64,000 nucleotides of DNA, taken from positions 62,001 through 126,000 of the forward strand of contig JACQZN010000028.1 in NCBI GenBank assembly GCA_016213845.1, read 5' to 3'. Positions 45,121-56,218 of the stretch are shown piece by piece. The position numbers and the translations under genes were made by a program. The stretch is from Candidatus Wallbacteria bacterium. Lineage in GTDB: Bacteria > Muiribacteriota > UBA6191 > JACPRK01. The notes below the pieces were generated by a model. It saw nothing but the letters and a program-made list of their open reading frames with translations, made no database searches and was not told where the DNA came from. Each line of letters opens with the position of its first letter. The stretch's first letter is position 1.

Positions 45121-45188
45121 CCGCCCCCGCCCTTGCCCCCGCCCTTGCCCTTGCCCCCGCCCCCGCCCCAGCCCCCGCCCCCGCCCCG
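45121..45188. repeat. GC-rich hexad tract, G-quadruplex-prone on the minus strand
   Basis: The tract consists of CCCGCC, CTTGCC and CCCGCC-like hexads with almost no other bases. The minus strand has many runs of 3-5 G separated by one or a few bases, enough for several G-quadruplexes. It lies between divergent sulfatase and acetyl-CoA synthetase genes, 63 bp before the latter's start. Confidence 0.85.
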
Positions 45189-45250
45189 GTACAGGGCCCA
45201 GCCCTTTCCCGTGCTATCCTGTTGCCCGCCTGCGAAGGAGGTCCGTCGCC

Positions 45251-46999
<1,749 letters not shown>

Positions 47000-47040
47000 G
47001 AGAGTAGTCAGTAGCCAGTAGTAGCCAGTAGTCAGTAGGG
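47000..47040. repeat. AGTAGTC/AGTAGCC heptad-like repeats after acsA
   Basis: Starting directly after the stop codon, AGTAGTCAGTAGCCAGTAG is repeated in mixed order to 47040. It has the same period class as the other gene-end repeats in the window. Confidence 0.8.
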
Positions 47041-47140
47041 GGATGCGAGAAAGTGGAAGTCCCCCCGGTGCCCCCCGCCCGCGTCTCCCACTGTCCACCT
47101 GAACCTTGCTCTCGAGAGGGTGCTGACAAATTCCATGGAA

Positions 47141-47211
47141 CCGTTCGCCCGAGCCTGTCGAGGGGCCATACCCGCTTCAATACTGGGATTCGACAAGCTC
47201 AGCCCGAGCGG
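47141..47211. repeat. REP-like imperfect inverted repeat
   Basis: CCGTTCGCCCGAGCCTGTCG (47141-47160) and TTCGACAAGCTCAGCCCGAG (from 47189) are imperfect reverse complements separated by about 28 bp. The GAGCCTGTCGA core recurs at 58918-58940. Confidence 0.7.
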
Positions 47212-47256
47212 ATCCCCGGGGGACTTTGGATAGATTCGCCGCCCCTGATCCCTGAA

Positions 47257-47332
47257 GCCCCACTCCTCAAGCCTCAAGCCCCAAGCTCCAAGCCTCACTT
47301 CTCAAGCCTCAAGCCTCAAGCCTCAAGCCTCC
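47257..47332. repeat. TCAAGCC heptad repeats immediately upstream of aldolase gene
   Basis: Repeats of CCTCAAG and close variants run up to the base before ATG 47333. No ribosome-binding sequence fits between repeat and start. Confidence 0.9.
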
Positions 47333-48088
47333 ATGTCCGAACACGCGCTGCGCCGGGAAATTGCCGAGGTCTGCAGACGGCTCTACGACCGGTTCTATCT
47401 CGTCGCCACCGACGGAAACGTCAGCGCGCGGCTTGGCGACGACCGCATCCTGGCGACGCCATCCGGGGCCAACAAGGGGTTTCTGGAGCCGTCGGATCTG
47501 GTGGTGACCGATCTCGAGGGCCACAGGCTTTCGGGCCCGGGCAAACCGTCCAGCGAGCTGGCGATGCACACGCGGACGTATCGCGAGCGGCCCGACGTCC
47601 GGGCCGTGGTCCATGCCCATCCTGCTACCGCCACGGCCTTTGCCTGCGCCGGCCTCCCGCTCGACGCGTGTCTCATGACGGAGTCGGTCGTCGGGCTAGG
47701 GGCCGTGCCGCTGGCGCCCTTCGCGCTCCCGTCGACCGATGAGGTGCCCGAGTCCATCGCCCCTCTGGTGCGGACGAGCGACGTGGTTCTCCTCGCCAAT
47801 CACGGCGTGCTCGCCGCCGGTGCCACCCTCATGGATGCCTACAACAAGATGGAGGGTGTCGAGCAGTTCGCTCGCGTGCTCCTGTTCACGCGTCTTCTTG
47901 GCGGGCCCAAGCTCCTCGAGCGGGACCAGGTCGAGCGGCTGGAGTCCCTGCGCACGCGCTACGGACTGGGCGGCAAGCAACTCGGCTGCTCCGGTTTTGC
48001 CACGGCGCAACCCGGCGAGACCGCGGAGCGGGAGCGCCTTCTGGATTCGATCGCCGTCCAGGTTCTCGCTTCGCTGGCGCGGCGCTGA
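47333..48088 (+). CDS. Class II aldolase/adducin-family protein
   Basis: The 251-residue product has the fold of L-fuculose-phosphate aldolase and relatives: TDGNVSARLGDDRILATPSG for phosphate binding, the zinc ligands in VVHAHPATATAFA, and VLLANHGVLAAGATLMDAYN with a third His. It probably cleaves a sugar phosphate to dihydroxyacetone phosphate and an aldehyde. Substrate is unknown. A microcompartment aldehyde dehydrogenase lies 15 kb away, but a link is speculative. The ATG abuts heptad repeats with no Shine-Dalgarno sequence. Confidence 0.85.
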   Translation: MSEHALRREIAEVCRRLYDRFYLVATDGNVSARLGDDRILATPSGANKGFLEPSDLVVTDLEGHRLSGPGKPSSELAMHTRTYRERPDVRAVVHAHPATATAFACAGLPLDACLMTESVVGLGAVPLAPFALPSTDEVPESIAPLVRTSDVVLLANHGVLAAGATLMDAYNKMEGVEQFARVLLFTRLLGGPKLLERDQVERLESLRTRYGLGGKQLGCSGFATAQPGETAERERLLDSIAVQVLASLARR

Positions 48089-48106
48089 ACCCGGGCCCGG
48101 AGCTCC

Positions 48107-48517
48107 TCAGGATGCTGACTGCGCCTTCACCGTCGCGGCGACCACGGCCAGCACCTCGACCGGATTGAAGGTTGTCCCCCAGCTCCGGAGCGGGTGGCCT
48201 TCCCGGTCACAGAAAACGATCGCCGGCATCTTGCCCGGCGCTAGCTGCGAGGCCAGCTCCCGCGCGCCCGGCTGGCGATCCGACAGGAACACGGGTGTCG
48301 CTGTGTTGCGGAGATCGGGCTCCATCGCCACGGCCGTCCGCACGGCCAGCTCGCTCGCCAGGCAGTCCTCCGAATAGAGCACGACCACGCTGAACAGCTT
48401 GTGCTGCCGGCACCAGTTCCATTTCTCGATTGGGTCCGACGGCCGCTCCTTGAAGATGCCCCCGTCGTACGGCAGGGCCAGGATTGACCGCGCGAAGTTC
48501 TTGATGGCCTGGAGCAT
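48107..48517 (-). CDS. Hypothetical protein with thioredoxin-like fold
   Basis: The 136-residue product has strand-helix sequence typical of thioredoxin-like proteins: FSVVVLYSEDCLASELAVRT, with a single Cys where CxxC would be, a cis-Pro region PGKMPAIVFCDREGHPLRSW and a final helix. With only one Cys at the usual site it is unlikely to be a disulfide oxidoreductase. There is no signal peptide. It converges on the aldolase gene. Function unknown. Confidence 0.5.
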   Translation of the reverse strand: MLQAIKNFARSILALPYDGGIFKERPSDPIEKWNWCRQHKLFSVVVLYSEDCLASELAVRTAVAMEPDLRNTATPVFLSDRQPGARELASQLAPGKMPAIVFCDREGHPLRSWGTTFNPVEVLAVVAATVKAQSAS

Positions 48518-48827
48518 TTCGGGAGGACCTCCTGTCGCCGGAGTCAGAGATTCGAGCAGCCCCGTGCCCCCGTACTCCGGGCCCGCGGACGTCCCTCGTT
48601 TATATCACAGCCCCGCCCCGAATGCGGTCACGTCCCTCGCTCCGGGAGCATGTCCCGCAGGGGTCCCCCTCGCGTCTGATCATGCCCGAGCCCTCGCCCT
48701 TGCCCACGCCCTAGCCCATGCCCCAGGCGCTACGAAGGGCCCGCCTGTGTGACATGCCCCCCTCGCCCACGGGACCTTGGGTCGGATTGCTCTGGGACCT
48801 CGCCAGGGGATTCTAGGCCGTGCCCCT
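48518..48827. other. Intergenic region with GCCC hexads
   Basis: No gene is seen. A TATAAA element on the minus strand (48604-48599) might serve the thioredoxin-like gene but has no good -35. From about 48665 the sequence is built of GCCCTAGCCCATGCCCC-like hexads, similar in style to the tract upstream of acsA. Confidence 0.5.
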
Positions 48828-49892
48828 CTACCTGCGACCCAGCGTCAGCACCTCGCCCGTGCGCCCGTACGTCACTTCTCGAGCCTTCCCTGCTCGATAC
48901 TGCCTGAAGGTCTCGATGTTCTGGCGCAGGCTTTCCTGCTCGGGCTCGTAGGACTCGAGCACCCCGAAGAGCGCGTCCGCGAAGGTGGCCATCCGCGGAT
49001 CGCGACTGTGGAGGATCGCCAGGTTGTTCACTGCGATGAGATCAGCCGGATTGTCCTGGATGCGCTGCGTCAACCGGGCGACCTCGGCCTGCAGAGCGGC
49101 ATCCGCCGCTGGGCCCGCCTGGCTCGGGTTCGCGGACCCCGTGGAGGTCGCAGGTTCCTCCAGCTCGTCGGCGCCGCCGCGCTCGGTTCGAGGAAGCTCC
49201 AGCTTTCGAAGCACCGCTGCGATGCCGGGCTGGCCGCTGAGCCGGGCCAGGGCCGCGGCGGCACCGGCGACAGGTGGCGTGCACTGTGAGGCGGCTCGCA
49301 GCCCTTCGATGGCCTTCTGGTGTTCGCCCAGCCTCGCGTGGATCAGCGCCAGCTGGTAGCGCATTCCCATATCCTCCGGATCGCAGGCCACGCCGCGCGT
49401 CAACGCCGCTGCCGCCTGCGAGTACCGGCCTCGCTCCGCTTGCACCATGCCCAGCGTCATCCAGGCCTCGGTGAACTCGGCGTTCTTCTCCAGAGCCTTC
49501 TCCAGGAGAACGACGGCCTCCGCCCACCGGCCGCGCGAGTGCACGACCGACGCCTGCTGCAAGTACAAGCGCGCATCGCCGGGTGTTGCCGCGATCGCTG
49601 CCGAAAGGAGTGCCTCCGCATCCGGGCGTCCCAAGTCCTTCGGAATCTCCGGCTGCGCCGGTGGGACCGCGATGCCGCCCAACGCCGGCTCGAGCCGCAC
49701 CGCGGCCGGTGGCCGGATCGGTGCTACCCTGGCAGCAACCGCACGGGCCATCGAAGGTGCTGTTCCAGCCTTGACGCTCGATGACGACTTCGAGGCCATG
49801 GGCCCGGGCGCGTCCGCCGTCAGAAACCACGTCGCGGCCGAAGCCGTCACCGAAGCCAGCGCCACCAGGGTCCAGCGGGGTCGGATGATCAC
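48828..49892 (-). CDS. TPR-repeat protein, membrane-anchored or exported
   Basis: The 354-residue product has an N-terminal hydrophobic segment (WTLVALASVTASAATWFL), then an Ala/Pro linker. At least four TPR units follow from about residue 90: AEALLSAAIAATPGDARLYL, WAEAVVLLEKALEKNAEFTE, YSQAAAALTRGVACDPEDMG and HQKAIEGLRAASQC. A second helical cluster near the C-terminus includes VNNLAILHSRDP. TPRs mediate protein contacts; no enzymatic domain is present. Confidence 0.75.
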   Translation of the reverse strand: MIIRPRWTLVALASVTASAATWFLTADAPGPMASKSSSSVKAGTAPSMARAVAARVAPIRPPAAVRLEPALGGIAVPPAQPEIPKDLGRPDAEALLSAAIAATPGDARLYLQQASVVHSRGRWAEAVVLLEKALEKNAEFTEAWMTLGMVQAERGRYSQAAAALTRGVACDPEDMGMRYQLALIHARLGEHQKAIEGLRAASQCTPPVAGAAAALARLSGQPGIAAVLRKLELPRTERGGADELEEPATSTGSANPSQAGPAADAALQAEVARLTQRIQDNPADLIAVNNLAILHSRDPRMATFADALFGVLESYEPEQESLRQNIETFRQYRAGKAREVTYGRTGEVLTLGRR

Positions 49893-50000
49893 GATGCCTC
49901 CTCGAACGGATGCCCGGGCGAATTCTCCTCGCCCCGTTGTACACTTCGGCCATTTCCTGCCGATAACTTAACGGTCCTGTCCTGCCCCCCGTCCCCCCAC

Positions 50001-50096
50001 GCCTCACCCCTCAAGCCTCAAGCCTCACTCCTCACTCCTCAAGCCTCAAGCCTCAAGCCTCACCCCTCAAGCCTCACCCCTCAAGCCTCAAGCCTC
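50001..50096. repeat. TCAAGCC heptad repeats immediately upstream of symporter gene
   Basis: A mosaic of CCTCAAG, CCTCACC and CCTCACT heptads extends up to 3 bp before ATG 50099. It is the third copy of this repeat family in the window. Confidence 0.92.
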
Positions 50097-50098
50097 GC

Positions 50099-51679
50099 AT
50101 GTCCCCCCTCACCGTTGCCTCGAGCCACCTCTCCGGCGGCGACTTCGCCGTCGTCGGCTTCTTCGTGGCGCTTCTGTTCCTCGTTGGCTACCTGGCCGGA
50201 CGAGAGGAGACAGGGACCAACGATTTCTTCCTCGGCGGCCGGCGCGTCCCCTGGTGGGCCGCGTGTCTGTCGTTCGTCGCCACCGAGATCAGCGCGCTCA
50301 CCATCATCTCTGTGCCGGCCACCGCGTATCGCGAGAACTGGCAGTACGCCCAGCTGTTCATCGGCTCGGCTCTCTCACGCGTCGCCATCGCGTTCCTTTT
50401 CATTCCGGCCTTCTACCGATTCGACTGCACTACCATCTACGAGTTCCTCGGCGTCCGCTTCGGCCAGGCCACCCAGATCGCCGGGAGTTGCTTCTTCTTC
50501 TTCACTCGGCTCCTCGGTAGCGCTGTCCGGCTTCTCGTGGCCTGCATGGCCGTGAAGATCCTCTTCGGCTGGTCGCTCTGGGGAACGCTGCTCTTCTTCA
50601 CCGCGGTCAGCATCGTCTACATCGCCCACGGAGGCGTGAAGGCCGTCGTCTGGACCAACGTGGTGCAGGCGCTCACCTTCCTCGGGGGGGGGCTGGCCAC
50701 CATCGGCTTCCTCCACTACACGCTCCCCGGCGGCCTGCCGGCCATCCTTGCCTTCGCCGCGGCTCACGGAAAGACCAAGATCTTCGACTGGGGTCCTGGC
50801 CTCTTCAGCGGCCGCTTCGTCGACGCGCTCTTCTCCGACCCTCACCTCATCTACGTCGCCATTGCAAATGGATTCGTCGGCTCTCTTGCCGCCTTTGGCA
50901 CCGACCACGATCTGATGCAGCGTCTGCTCACCGTCGAAACGCGCCGCCAGAGCCAGCGGACGATGCTCCTCACCATCGTCGGCAGCTTCTGCGTCCTGGT
51001 CGTCTTCCTGACGGTCGGCGCCGGGCTCTTCGCCTACTACGCCCAGCACCCGGGCCCGCTCGGGATGGCCGCCAAGCTCGACGAGATCTACCCGCACTTC
51101 GTCAACCAGGCGATGCCGGAGTTCCTCCGCGGACTGATGCTCGCCGCCATCATCCTGGCCAGCATCGACTCCCCGCTCGGCTCCCTGGCCGCCAGCTTCG
51201 TCAACGACATCTACCGTCCCGCGCTCAGACCCGGCCGCTCCGACCGTCACTACCTGCTGGTCAGTCGTGCCGCCGTAATTGTCTTCGGTCTCTTGCTCGC
51301 CCTCATCGCTTACGGTTTCAGTTACTTCGAGAACATGCTCTGGCTGGCCTTCAAGATCGGCGGGGTCACCTTCGGTTCGCTGCTCGGCGTCTTCCTGCTA
51401 GGACTGCTCACCGAGCGCCGTGCCGATCGCGCCAATGTCGCCGCCATGCTTGTCGCCGCGTTGACGAACGCCGCGCTTCTCTGGGCCGCCGAGACTGGCC
51501 GCATCGGCCTGGGCTGGACTTGGCTCATCCTCATCGGCACCAGCAACACCTTCCTGCTTGCCTGGCTCCTCGGCCCTCTGCTCGACGGAGATTCGGGAAA
51601 ACCGGGGACACACGACTCATTTTCGTCCGAAAATGAATCGTGTGTCCCCGGTTTTCCTGGGCCGCGTCGGTTGCAGTGA
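50099..51679 (+). CDS. Sodium:solute symporter (SSS family)
   Basis: The product has 526 residues with about thirteen transmembrane helices. Diagnostic parts are GREETGTNDFFLGGRRVPWW, WAACLSFVATEISALTIISV (sodium-site helix) and ILASIDSPLGSLAASFVNDIYR. Substrate could be a sugar, amino acid or organic acid. The last 25 codons run through the large hairpin 51596-51657, so the natural C-terminus has been replaced by repeat-derived sequence. The ATG follows heptad repeats with no recognisable ribosome site. Confidence 0.88.
   Translation: MSPLTVASSHLSGGDFAVVGFFVALLFLVGYLAGREETGTNDFFLGGRRVPWWAACLSFVATEISALTIISVPATAYRENWQYAQLFIGSALSRVAIAFLFIPAFYRFDCTTIYEFLGVRFGQATQIAGSCFFFFTRLLGSAVRLLVACMAVKILFGWSLWGTLLFFTAVSIVYIAHGGVKAVVWTNVVQALTFLGGGLATIGFLHYTLPGGLPAILAFAAAHGKTKIFDWGPGLFSGRFVDALFSDPHLIYVAIANGFVGSLAAFGTDHDLMQRLLTVETRRQSQRTMLLTIVGSFCVLVVFLTVGAGLFAYYAQHPGPLGMAAKLDEIYPHFVNQAMPEFLRGLMLAAIILASIDSPLGSLAASFVNDIYRPALRPGRSDRHYLLVSRAAVIVFGLLLALIAYGFSYFENMLWLAFKIGGVTFGSLLGVFLLGLLTERRADRANVAAMLVAALTNAALLWAAETGRIGLGWTWLILIGTSNTFLLAWLLGPLLDGDSGKPGTHDSFSSENESCVPGFPGPRRLQ
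51596..51657. repeat. REP-like 62-bp near-perfect hairpin
   Basis: Two 30-bp arms (51596-51625 and 51628-51657) are reverse complements with one mismatch and a 2-base TC centre. Arms carry GGAAAACCGGGGACACACGA. It lies inside the symporter's last codons and ends 22 bp before its stop. It could act as a transcript-stabilising or terminating structure. Confidence 0.95.
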
Positions 51680-51756
51680 CGGGCGGCGCGTAGTACGCTC
51701 TGGCGTCGCCGCCGGCGGTATCTTCTAGCCGGAGGGGGTGCTTCCAAGGAGAGCCG

Positions 51757-52131
51757 ATGGCCATCAAAATCACGGGATTCGACCCCGACCAGTACGAGAA
51801 GCCGGAGCCTGAATCCCGCTCGCGGCCCGTGCGCCGCACGAGCTCGGAATCGTCCTCGGCCCCGGCGCCCCAGCCGCGCGAGGTCCGAAAGAGCATCGAC
51901 GCCGACACTGCTGAGCACCTCCGCATCAAGTACGGCCTCACCAACGTCAAGCTCACCGAGGTAGCGCCGAAGAAGGCCAGCGGTGCGTTGAAAGGGTACA
52001 AGTCCGGCGCCACCCACCGCGGAACCGGTCCCCGGCTCAAGTCGGGTCCCTCCGAGCAGCCCACCGTGGACGATGTGGCTCCCGCCCCCGCTCATCCTCC
52101 CGGCGAATCCGGCTCCGACGGCGGAGACTGA
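51757..52131 (+). CDS. Small hydrophilic hypothetical protein
   Basis: ATG 51757 follows AAGGAGA. The 124-residue product is polar and Pro/Ser/Arg-rich, probably disordered. The only structured-looking stretch is DADTAEHLRIKYGLTNVKLT. There is no signal peptide and no recognised family. It precedes the acyltransferase gene by a single base, so the two are likely co-transcribed. Confidence 0.55.
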   Translation: MAIKITGFDPDQYEKPEPESRSRPVRRTSSESSSAPAPQPREVRKSIDADTAEHLRIKYGLTNVKLTEVAPKKASGALKGYKSGATHRGTGPRLKSGPSEQPTVDDVAPAPAHPPGESGSDGGD

Positions 52132-52132
52132 G

Positions 52133-53500
52133 GTGGCCCGGCCCCGCTCGCGGCTGCTCTACCGTCTGGCGACCTTCCTGGTCCGCGTCCTGCTCGCCAT
52201 CTTCTTCAGGCGCCTGGAGCAGGACGGCGTCGAGAAAGTGCCGGTCGACAGCCCCGTGCTTTTCGCCGCCAACCACCCCAACGAGCTCCTCGACCCGTTC
52301 CTGGTCGGCTGTTTCTACCGAGGGAAGGTCAACTTCCTGGCCAAGAGCACGCTCTTCGCATTCCCGCCGGTAGCCTGGCTCCTCCGGGCCCTCGGCGTGA
52401 TTCCCGTCTACCGGCAGCGAGACGCCTCTTCGGAGATGTCGAAGAACGAGGAGACCTTCCGCGAGTGCTTCCTGGTTCTCGAGCGGGGTGAGGCGCTCGG
52501 CATCTTCCCCGAGGGCACAACGCACGCCGGACCGTCGCTCTTGCCGCTCAAGACCGGGGCTGCCCGCATCGCCCTGGGCGCCGAGGCGCGCAACCAGTTC
52601 GCGCTGGGAGTGCGGATCGTCCCTGTCGGGCTCAACTTCCTGGAGCGCGACGTCTTCCGCAGCGACGCCGTCGCTCTGTACGGAGAAGCGATCGACGCGC
52701 AAGCCTACCGCGAACGCTACGAAGCCGACCCGCAGCAGGCCGTGCGCGATCTCACGGCCGACATCGAGCGTGGCCTGCGCTCGCTCACGGTCAACCTCAA
52801 GGAGAAGGAGGAGGAGCTGCTGCTCGAGAAGGTGAAGGACATCTTCAAGCACGAGCTCAAGGACTACGTTCCCGGCAAGAGCGCCTCCGACGAGCTGATG
52901 ATGACCCGCCACATCACGGCCGCCTACTACAGGATGCTGGAGAGAGATCCCGAGCGCGTGCGCACGCTGAGCCGACGCATCTGGGGATACCTGCGGCTGC
53001 TCCGGGAGGCGCGCATCCGCCCGCATGTGCAGGACATGACGGCCTGGTCGGCATGCCGCTACCTCACCCGCGTGGTGCCGCTCGGCGTGCTCGGGCTACC
53101 CGTCGCGCTCCACGGCGCCTTCCACAACTGGCTTGCGTACCGCATCCCGGGCCTCTACACCGACTGGACGCAGCTGGCAGAAGAGGAGATAGCCACGTTC
53201 AAGCTGGCCGTCGGGATGATCACCTTCCCGCTCCTCTACGCGTTGCAGACGGCCGCTGTCTGGTACGCCTTCGGCGGGCCGATCGCCACGCTCTATCTGG
53301 CGACCCTGCCTGCGACGGGTCTCTTCGCGCTCGGCTACTTCGAATATGCCCGCGTGTTCATGCTCGGCATGAGGAGCTTCTTCGCCTTCCTCACCGACTT
53401 CGACTTCTCGCGGCGCCTTGGCGCGCTGCGTCACGAGATTCGGGGAGAGCTCGCGGCCATCGCGGACGACTACCTCGCCGATTCCGCCGACGCGCCGTGA
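52133..53500 (+). CDS. Membrane glycerolipid acyltransferase (PlsC/Gpt2-like)
   Basis: GTG 52133 is used because homology begins just after it, giving 455 residues. The acyltransferase core has FAANHPNELLDPFLVG (motif I in the HPN form, with His and Asp separated by five residues instead of four) and IFPEGTTHAGPSLLPLKTGA (motif III). This variant is typical of Gpt2/Sct1-like enzymes that acylate glycerol-3-phosphate or related acceptors. After a helical middle, the C-terminal 140 residues form about four transmembrane segments. Confidence 0.85.
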   Translation: MARPRSRLLYRLATFLVRVLLAIFFRRLEQDGVEKVPVDSPVLFAANHPNELLDPFLVGCFYRGKVNFLAKSTLFAFPPVAWLLRALGVIPVYRQRDASSEMSKNEETFRECFLVLERGEALGIFPEGTTHAGPSLLPLKTGAARIALGAEARNQFALGVRIVPVGLNFLERDVFRSDAVALYGEAIDAQAYRERYEADPQQAVRDLTADIERGLRSLTVNLKEKEEELLLEKVKDIFKHELKDYVPGKSASDELMMTRHITAAYYRMLERDPERVRTLSRRIWGYLRLLREARIRPHVQDMTAWSACRYLTRVVPLGVLGLPVALHGAFHNWLAYRIPGLYTDWTQLAEEEIATFKLAVGMITFPLLYALQTAAVWYAFGGPIATLYLATLPATGLFALGYFEYARVFMLGMRSFFAFLTDFDFSRRLGALRHEIRGELAAIADDYLADSADAP

Positions 53501-53658
53501 CCGCGATTCCATAAAGGGCGCATCGGGTCGAATTGCGCCTTCCCACCGGGACGCGGCGTGTGCTATCGTTGCCGCGCGCCGGCCGCTCGGGCTCGGCCCT
53601 GCTGGAGGACGGCGCGGCTCGCCGCCGCGTCCTCGTCCCCGGGGAGATCCACGTTCAG

Positions 53659-54300
53659 ATGAGCGCCTTTTTTAAATTCATCAACTCCTCCATCGGCAAG
53701 AAGATGCTGATGGGCGTGACCGGGCTGATGCTCTGCCTCTTCCTGGTCGGCCACCTCGCCGGGAACCTGCTTCTGTACGTGGGGCCGGACGCCTTCAACG
53801 CCTACGCGCACACGTTGCAGAAGAACCCGGTCCTGGTGCCGATTGAGCTGGGACTGCTGGCCGTGTTCCTGTTCCACATCTTCCTGGCCATCCGCGTGAC
53901 GCTCGACAACCGCAGCGCCCGCCCGGTCCCGTACGCGCTCGACGAGGCCGCCGGCCCGGGCCGCAGCGTGGCCTCCCGCACGATGATCTACAGCGGCCTG
54001 GTGATGGCGCTGTTCGTACCGGTGCACCTGATCAACTTCAAGTACGGCGACATCGTCGGGGGCGACCTCTACGGGCTCGTCGTCCGCACCTTCCAGAGTC
54101 CCGGCTGGGCGCTCTTCTACGTGGCCTCGATGGCGGTCCTCGCCAACCACCTGCGCCACGGATTCCGCAGTGGCTTTCAGAGCCTGGGTGCTCTCTGCGG
54201 CAAGACCGACGCGCCAGCCCGCATGCTCAGCGTCGTCTTCGGAGTCGCCATCGGCGGCGGCTTCCTGCTGATCCCCGTCTGGGCCTTCCTGTTCAAGTGA
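53659..54300 (+). CDS. sdhC: Succinate dehydrogenase cytochrome b558-type subunit
   Basis: ATG 53659 gives 213 residues with five hydrophobic helices. Candidate haem ligands are His32 (VGHLAGN), His73 (LFHIFL), His123 (VPVHLINF) and His164 (LANHLRHG), matching the di-haem type B succinate:quinone oxidoreductase anchor of Bacillus, Bacteroidetes and many deltaproteobacteria. It anchors SdhAB at the inner membrane and reduces quinone. It heads the sdhCAB operon, 4 bp before sdhA. An upstream in-frame start at 53533 would add non-homologous residues. Confidence 0.93.
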   Translation: MSAFFKFINSSIGKKMLMGVTGLMLCLFLVGHLAGNLLLYVGPDAFNAYAHTLQKNPVLVPIELGLLAVFLFHIFLAIRVTLDNRSARPVPYALDEAAGPGRSVASRTMIYSGLVMALFVPVHLINFKYGDIVGGDLYGLVVRTFQSPGWALFYVASMAVLANHLRHGFRSGFQSLGALCGKTDAPARMLSVVFGVAIGGGFLLIPVWAFLFK

Positions 54301-54304
54301 GCCT

Positions 54305-56218
54305 ATGAACCTCGACGCCAAAATCCCCGATGGACCCATCGAGAAGAAATGGGACAATCATCGCTTTGAGCTGAAGCTGGTCAACCCAGCCAACAAGCGC
54401 AAGTACACCATCGTCGTCGTCGGGACCGGCTTGGCTGGCGCCAGCGCCGCCGCCAGCCTCGCCGAGCTCGGCTACAACGTCATCAGCCTCTGCATCCAGG
54501 ACAGCCCCCGCCGCGCGCACAGTATCGCAGCCCAGGGTGGCATCAACGCCGCCAAGAACTACGCCAACGACGGCGACAGCATCTGGCGCCTCTTCTACGA
54601 CACCGTCAAGGGCGGCGACTACCGCGCCCGCGAGGCCAACGTCTACCGCCTCGCGCAGGTCTCCAACGCCATCATCGACCAGTGCGTCGCTCAGGGCGTC
54701 CCCTTCGCCCGCGAGTACGGCGGCACGCTCTCCAACCGCTCCTTCGGTGGCGCCCAGGTGTCGCGCACGTTCTACGCGCGCGGCCAGACCGGACAGCAAT
54801 TGCTCCTTGGCGCCTACGGCAGCTTGATGCGCCAGGTCAGCCTGGGCAAGGTGAAGCTCTTCCCAAGGCGTGAGATGCTCGACTTGGTCCTCGTGGACGG
54901 CCACGCCCGCGGCGTCGTCGCCCGCAATCTCACCACCGGGGCGATGGAACGCTACACCGGCGACGCGGTCGTGCTCTGCACGGGTGGCTACGGCAACGTC
55001 TTTTACCTCTCGACCAACGCCAATGCCTGCAACGTCACCGCGGCCTACCGGGCCCACAAGCGCGGGGCGCTCTTCGCAAACCCCTGCTTCACGCAGATCC
55101 ACCCGACCTGCATCCCCGTCACCGGCGATCACCAGTCCAAGCTCACGCTGATGAGCGAGAGCCTCCGCAACGACGGCCGAGTCTGGGTGCCACTCAAGAA
55201 GGGCGAAACCCGCGCCGCCCGGGATGTCCCCGAGACCGACCGCGACTACTACCTCGAGCGACGCTACCCCAGCTTCGGGAACCTCGTGCCCCGCGATGTC
55301 GCCAGCCGCGCCGCCAAGGCCATCTGCGACGAGGGCCGAGGCGTCGGAGCCTCCGGCCGCGCCGTCTACCTCGACTTCTCCGACGCCATCAGGCGCCTGG
55401 GCGTCGAAGCCATCCGCGAGAAGTACGGCAACCTCTTCGACATGTACGAGCGCATCACCGACGAGGACCCCTACCGTCAACCGATGCGCATCTATCCCGC
55501 CGTCCACTACACGATGGGCGGTCTCTGGGTCGACTACGACTTGATGACCACCATCCCCGGCCTCTACTGCCTGGGCGAGGCCAACTTCAGCGATCACGGT
55601 GCCAATCGTCTTGGCGCTAGCGCCCTGATGCAAGGCCTGGCGGACGGCTACTTCATCCTGCCCTACACCATCGGTGGCTATCTCGCCAAGGGCGGCCTCG
55701 CCAAGGTCGACACGAACCACGCTTCCTTCGCGGACGCCGAACGCGAGTCGACCCAACGGATTGAGAAGATGCTTTCGGTCAAGGGCAAGCGCACCGTCGA
55801 GCAGATCCACCGCGACCTCGGCATGTCGCTGTGGGACCTCTGCGGAATGGGCCGCAACAAGGCGGGTCTCGAGGAGGCCCTGGCCCGCATCCCCAAGCTG
55901 CGCGAGGAGTTCTGGACGAACGTGACCGTCACCGGAACCCCCGGGGAGTTCAACCAGGTGATCGAGAAGGCCGGCCGCGTCGCCGACTACCTCGAGTTCG
56001 CCGAGACCATGGTGCTCGATGCGCTGACCCGCTCCGAGTCCTGTGGCGGACACTTCCGCGAGGAGAGCCAGACCCCCGATGGCGAGGCGCTCCGCGACGA
56101 CGCCAACTTCAGTCACGCGGCCTGCTGGGAGTTCAAGGGCGTCGGCGTCCCCCCGGCGCTGCACAAGGAACCTCTCACCTTCGAGCACGTCAAGCCTTCG
56201 CAGAGGAGCTACAAGTGA
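54305..56218 (+). CDS. sdhA: Succinate dehydrogenase flavoprotein subunit
   Basis: The 637-residue product has the FAD-binding [20 protein letters not shown], the flavinylation region [15 protein letters not shown], and the substrate-site [13 protein letters not shown] and [10 protein letters not shown]. It oxidises succinate to fumarate with covalent FAD. The sequence is of the class found with single-subunit cytochrome b anchors. It overlaps sdhB by 4 bp. Confidence 0.96.
   Translation: MNLDAKIPDGPIEKKWDNHRFELKLVNPANKRKYTIVVVGTGLAGASAAASLAELGYNVISLCIQDSPRRAHSIAAQGGINAAKNYANDGDSIWRLFYDTVKGGDYRAREANVYRLAQVSNAIIDQCVAQGVPFAREYGGTLSNRSFGGAQVSRTFYARGQTGQQLLLGAYGSLMRQVSLGKVKLFPRREMLDLVLVDGHARGVVARNLTTGAMERYTGDAVVLCTGGYGNVFYLSTNANACNVTAAYRAHKRGALFANPCFTQIHPTCIPVTGDHQSKLTLMSESLRNDGRVWVPLKKGETRAARDVPETDRDYYLERRYPSFGNLVPRDVASRAAKAICDEGRGVGASGRAVYLDFSDAIRRLGVEAIREKYGNLFDMYERITDEDPYRQPMRIYPAVHYTMGGLWVDYDLMTTIPGLYCLGEANFSDHGANRLGASALMQGLADGYFILPYTIGGYLAKGGLAKVDTNHASFADAERESTQRIEKMLSVKGKRTVEQIHRDLGMSLWDLCGMGRNKAGLEEALARIPKLREEFWTNVTVTGTPGEFNQVIEKAGRVADYLEFAETMVLDALTRSESCGGHFREESQTPDGEALRDDANFSHAACWEFKGVGVPPALHKEPLTFEHVKPSQRSYK

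Noticed and set aside
47333..48088. Class II aldolase as the signature enzyme of the microcompartment
   Set aside because: It lies 15 kb from the BMC genes on the other strand and has no visible encapsulation peptide; the link is only suggestive.
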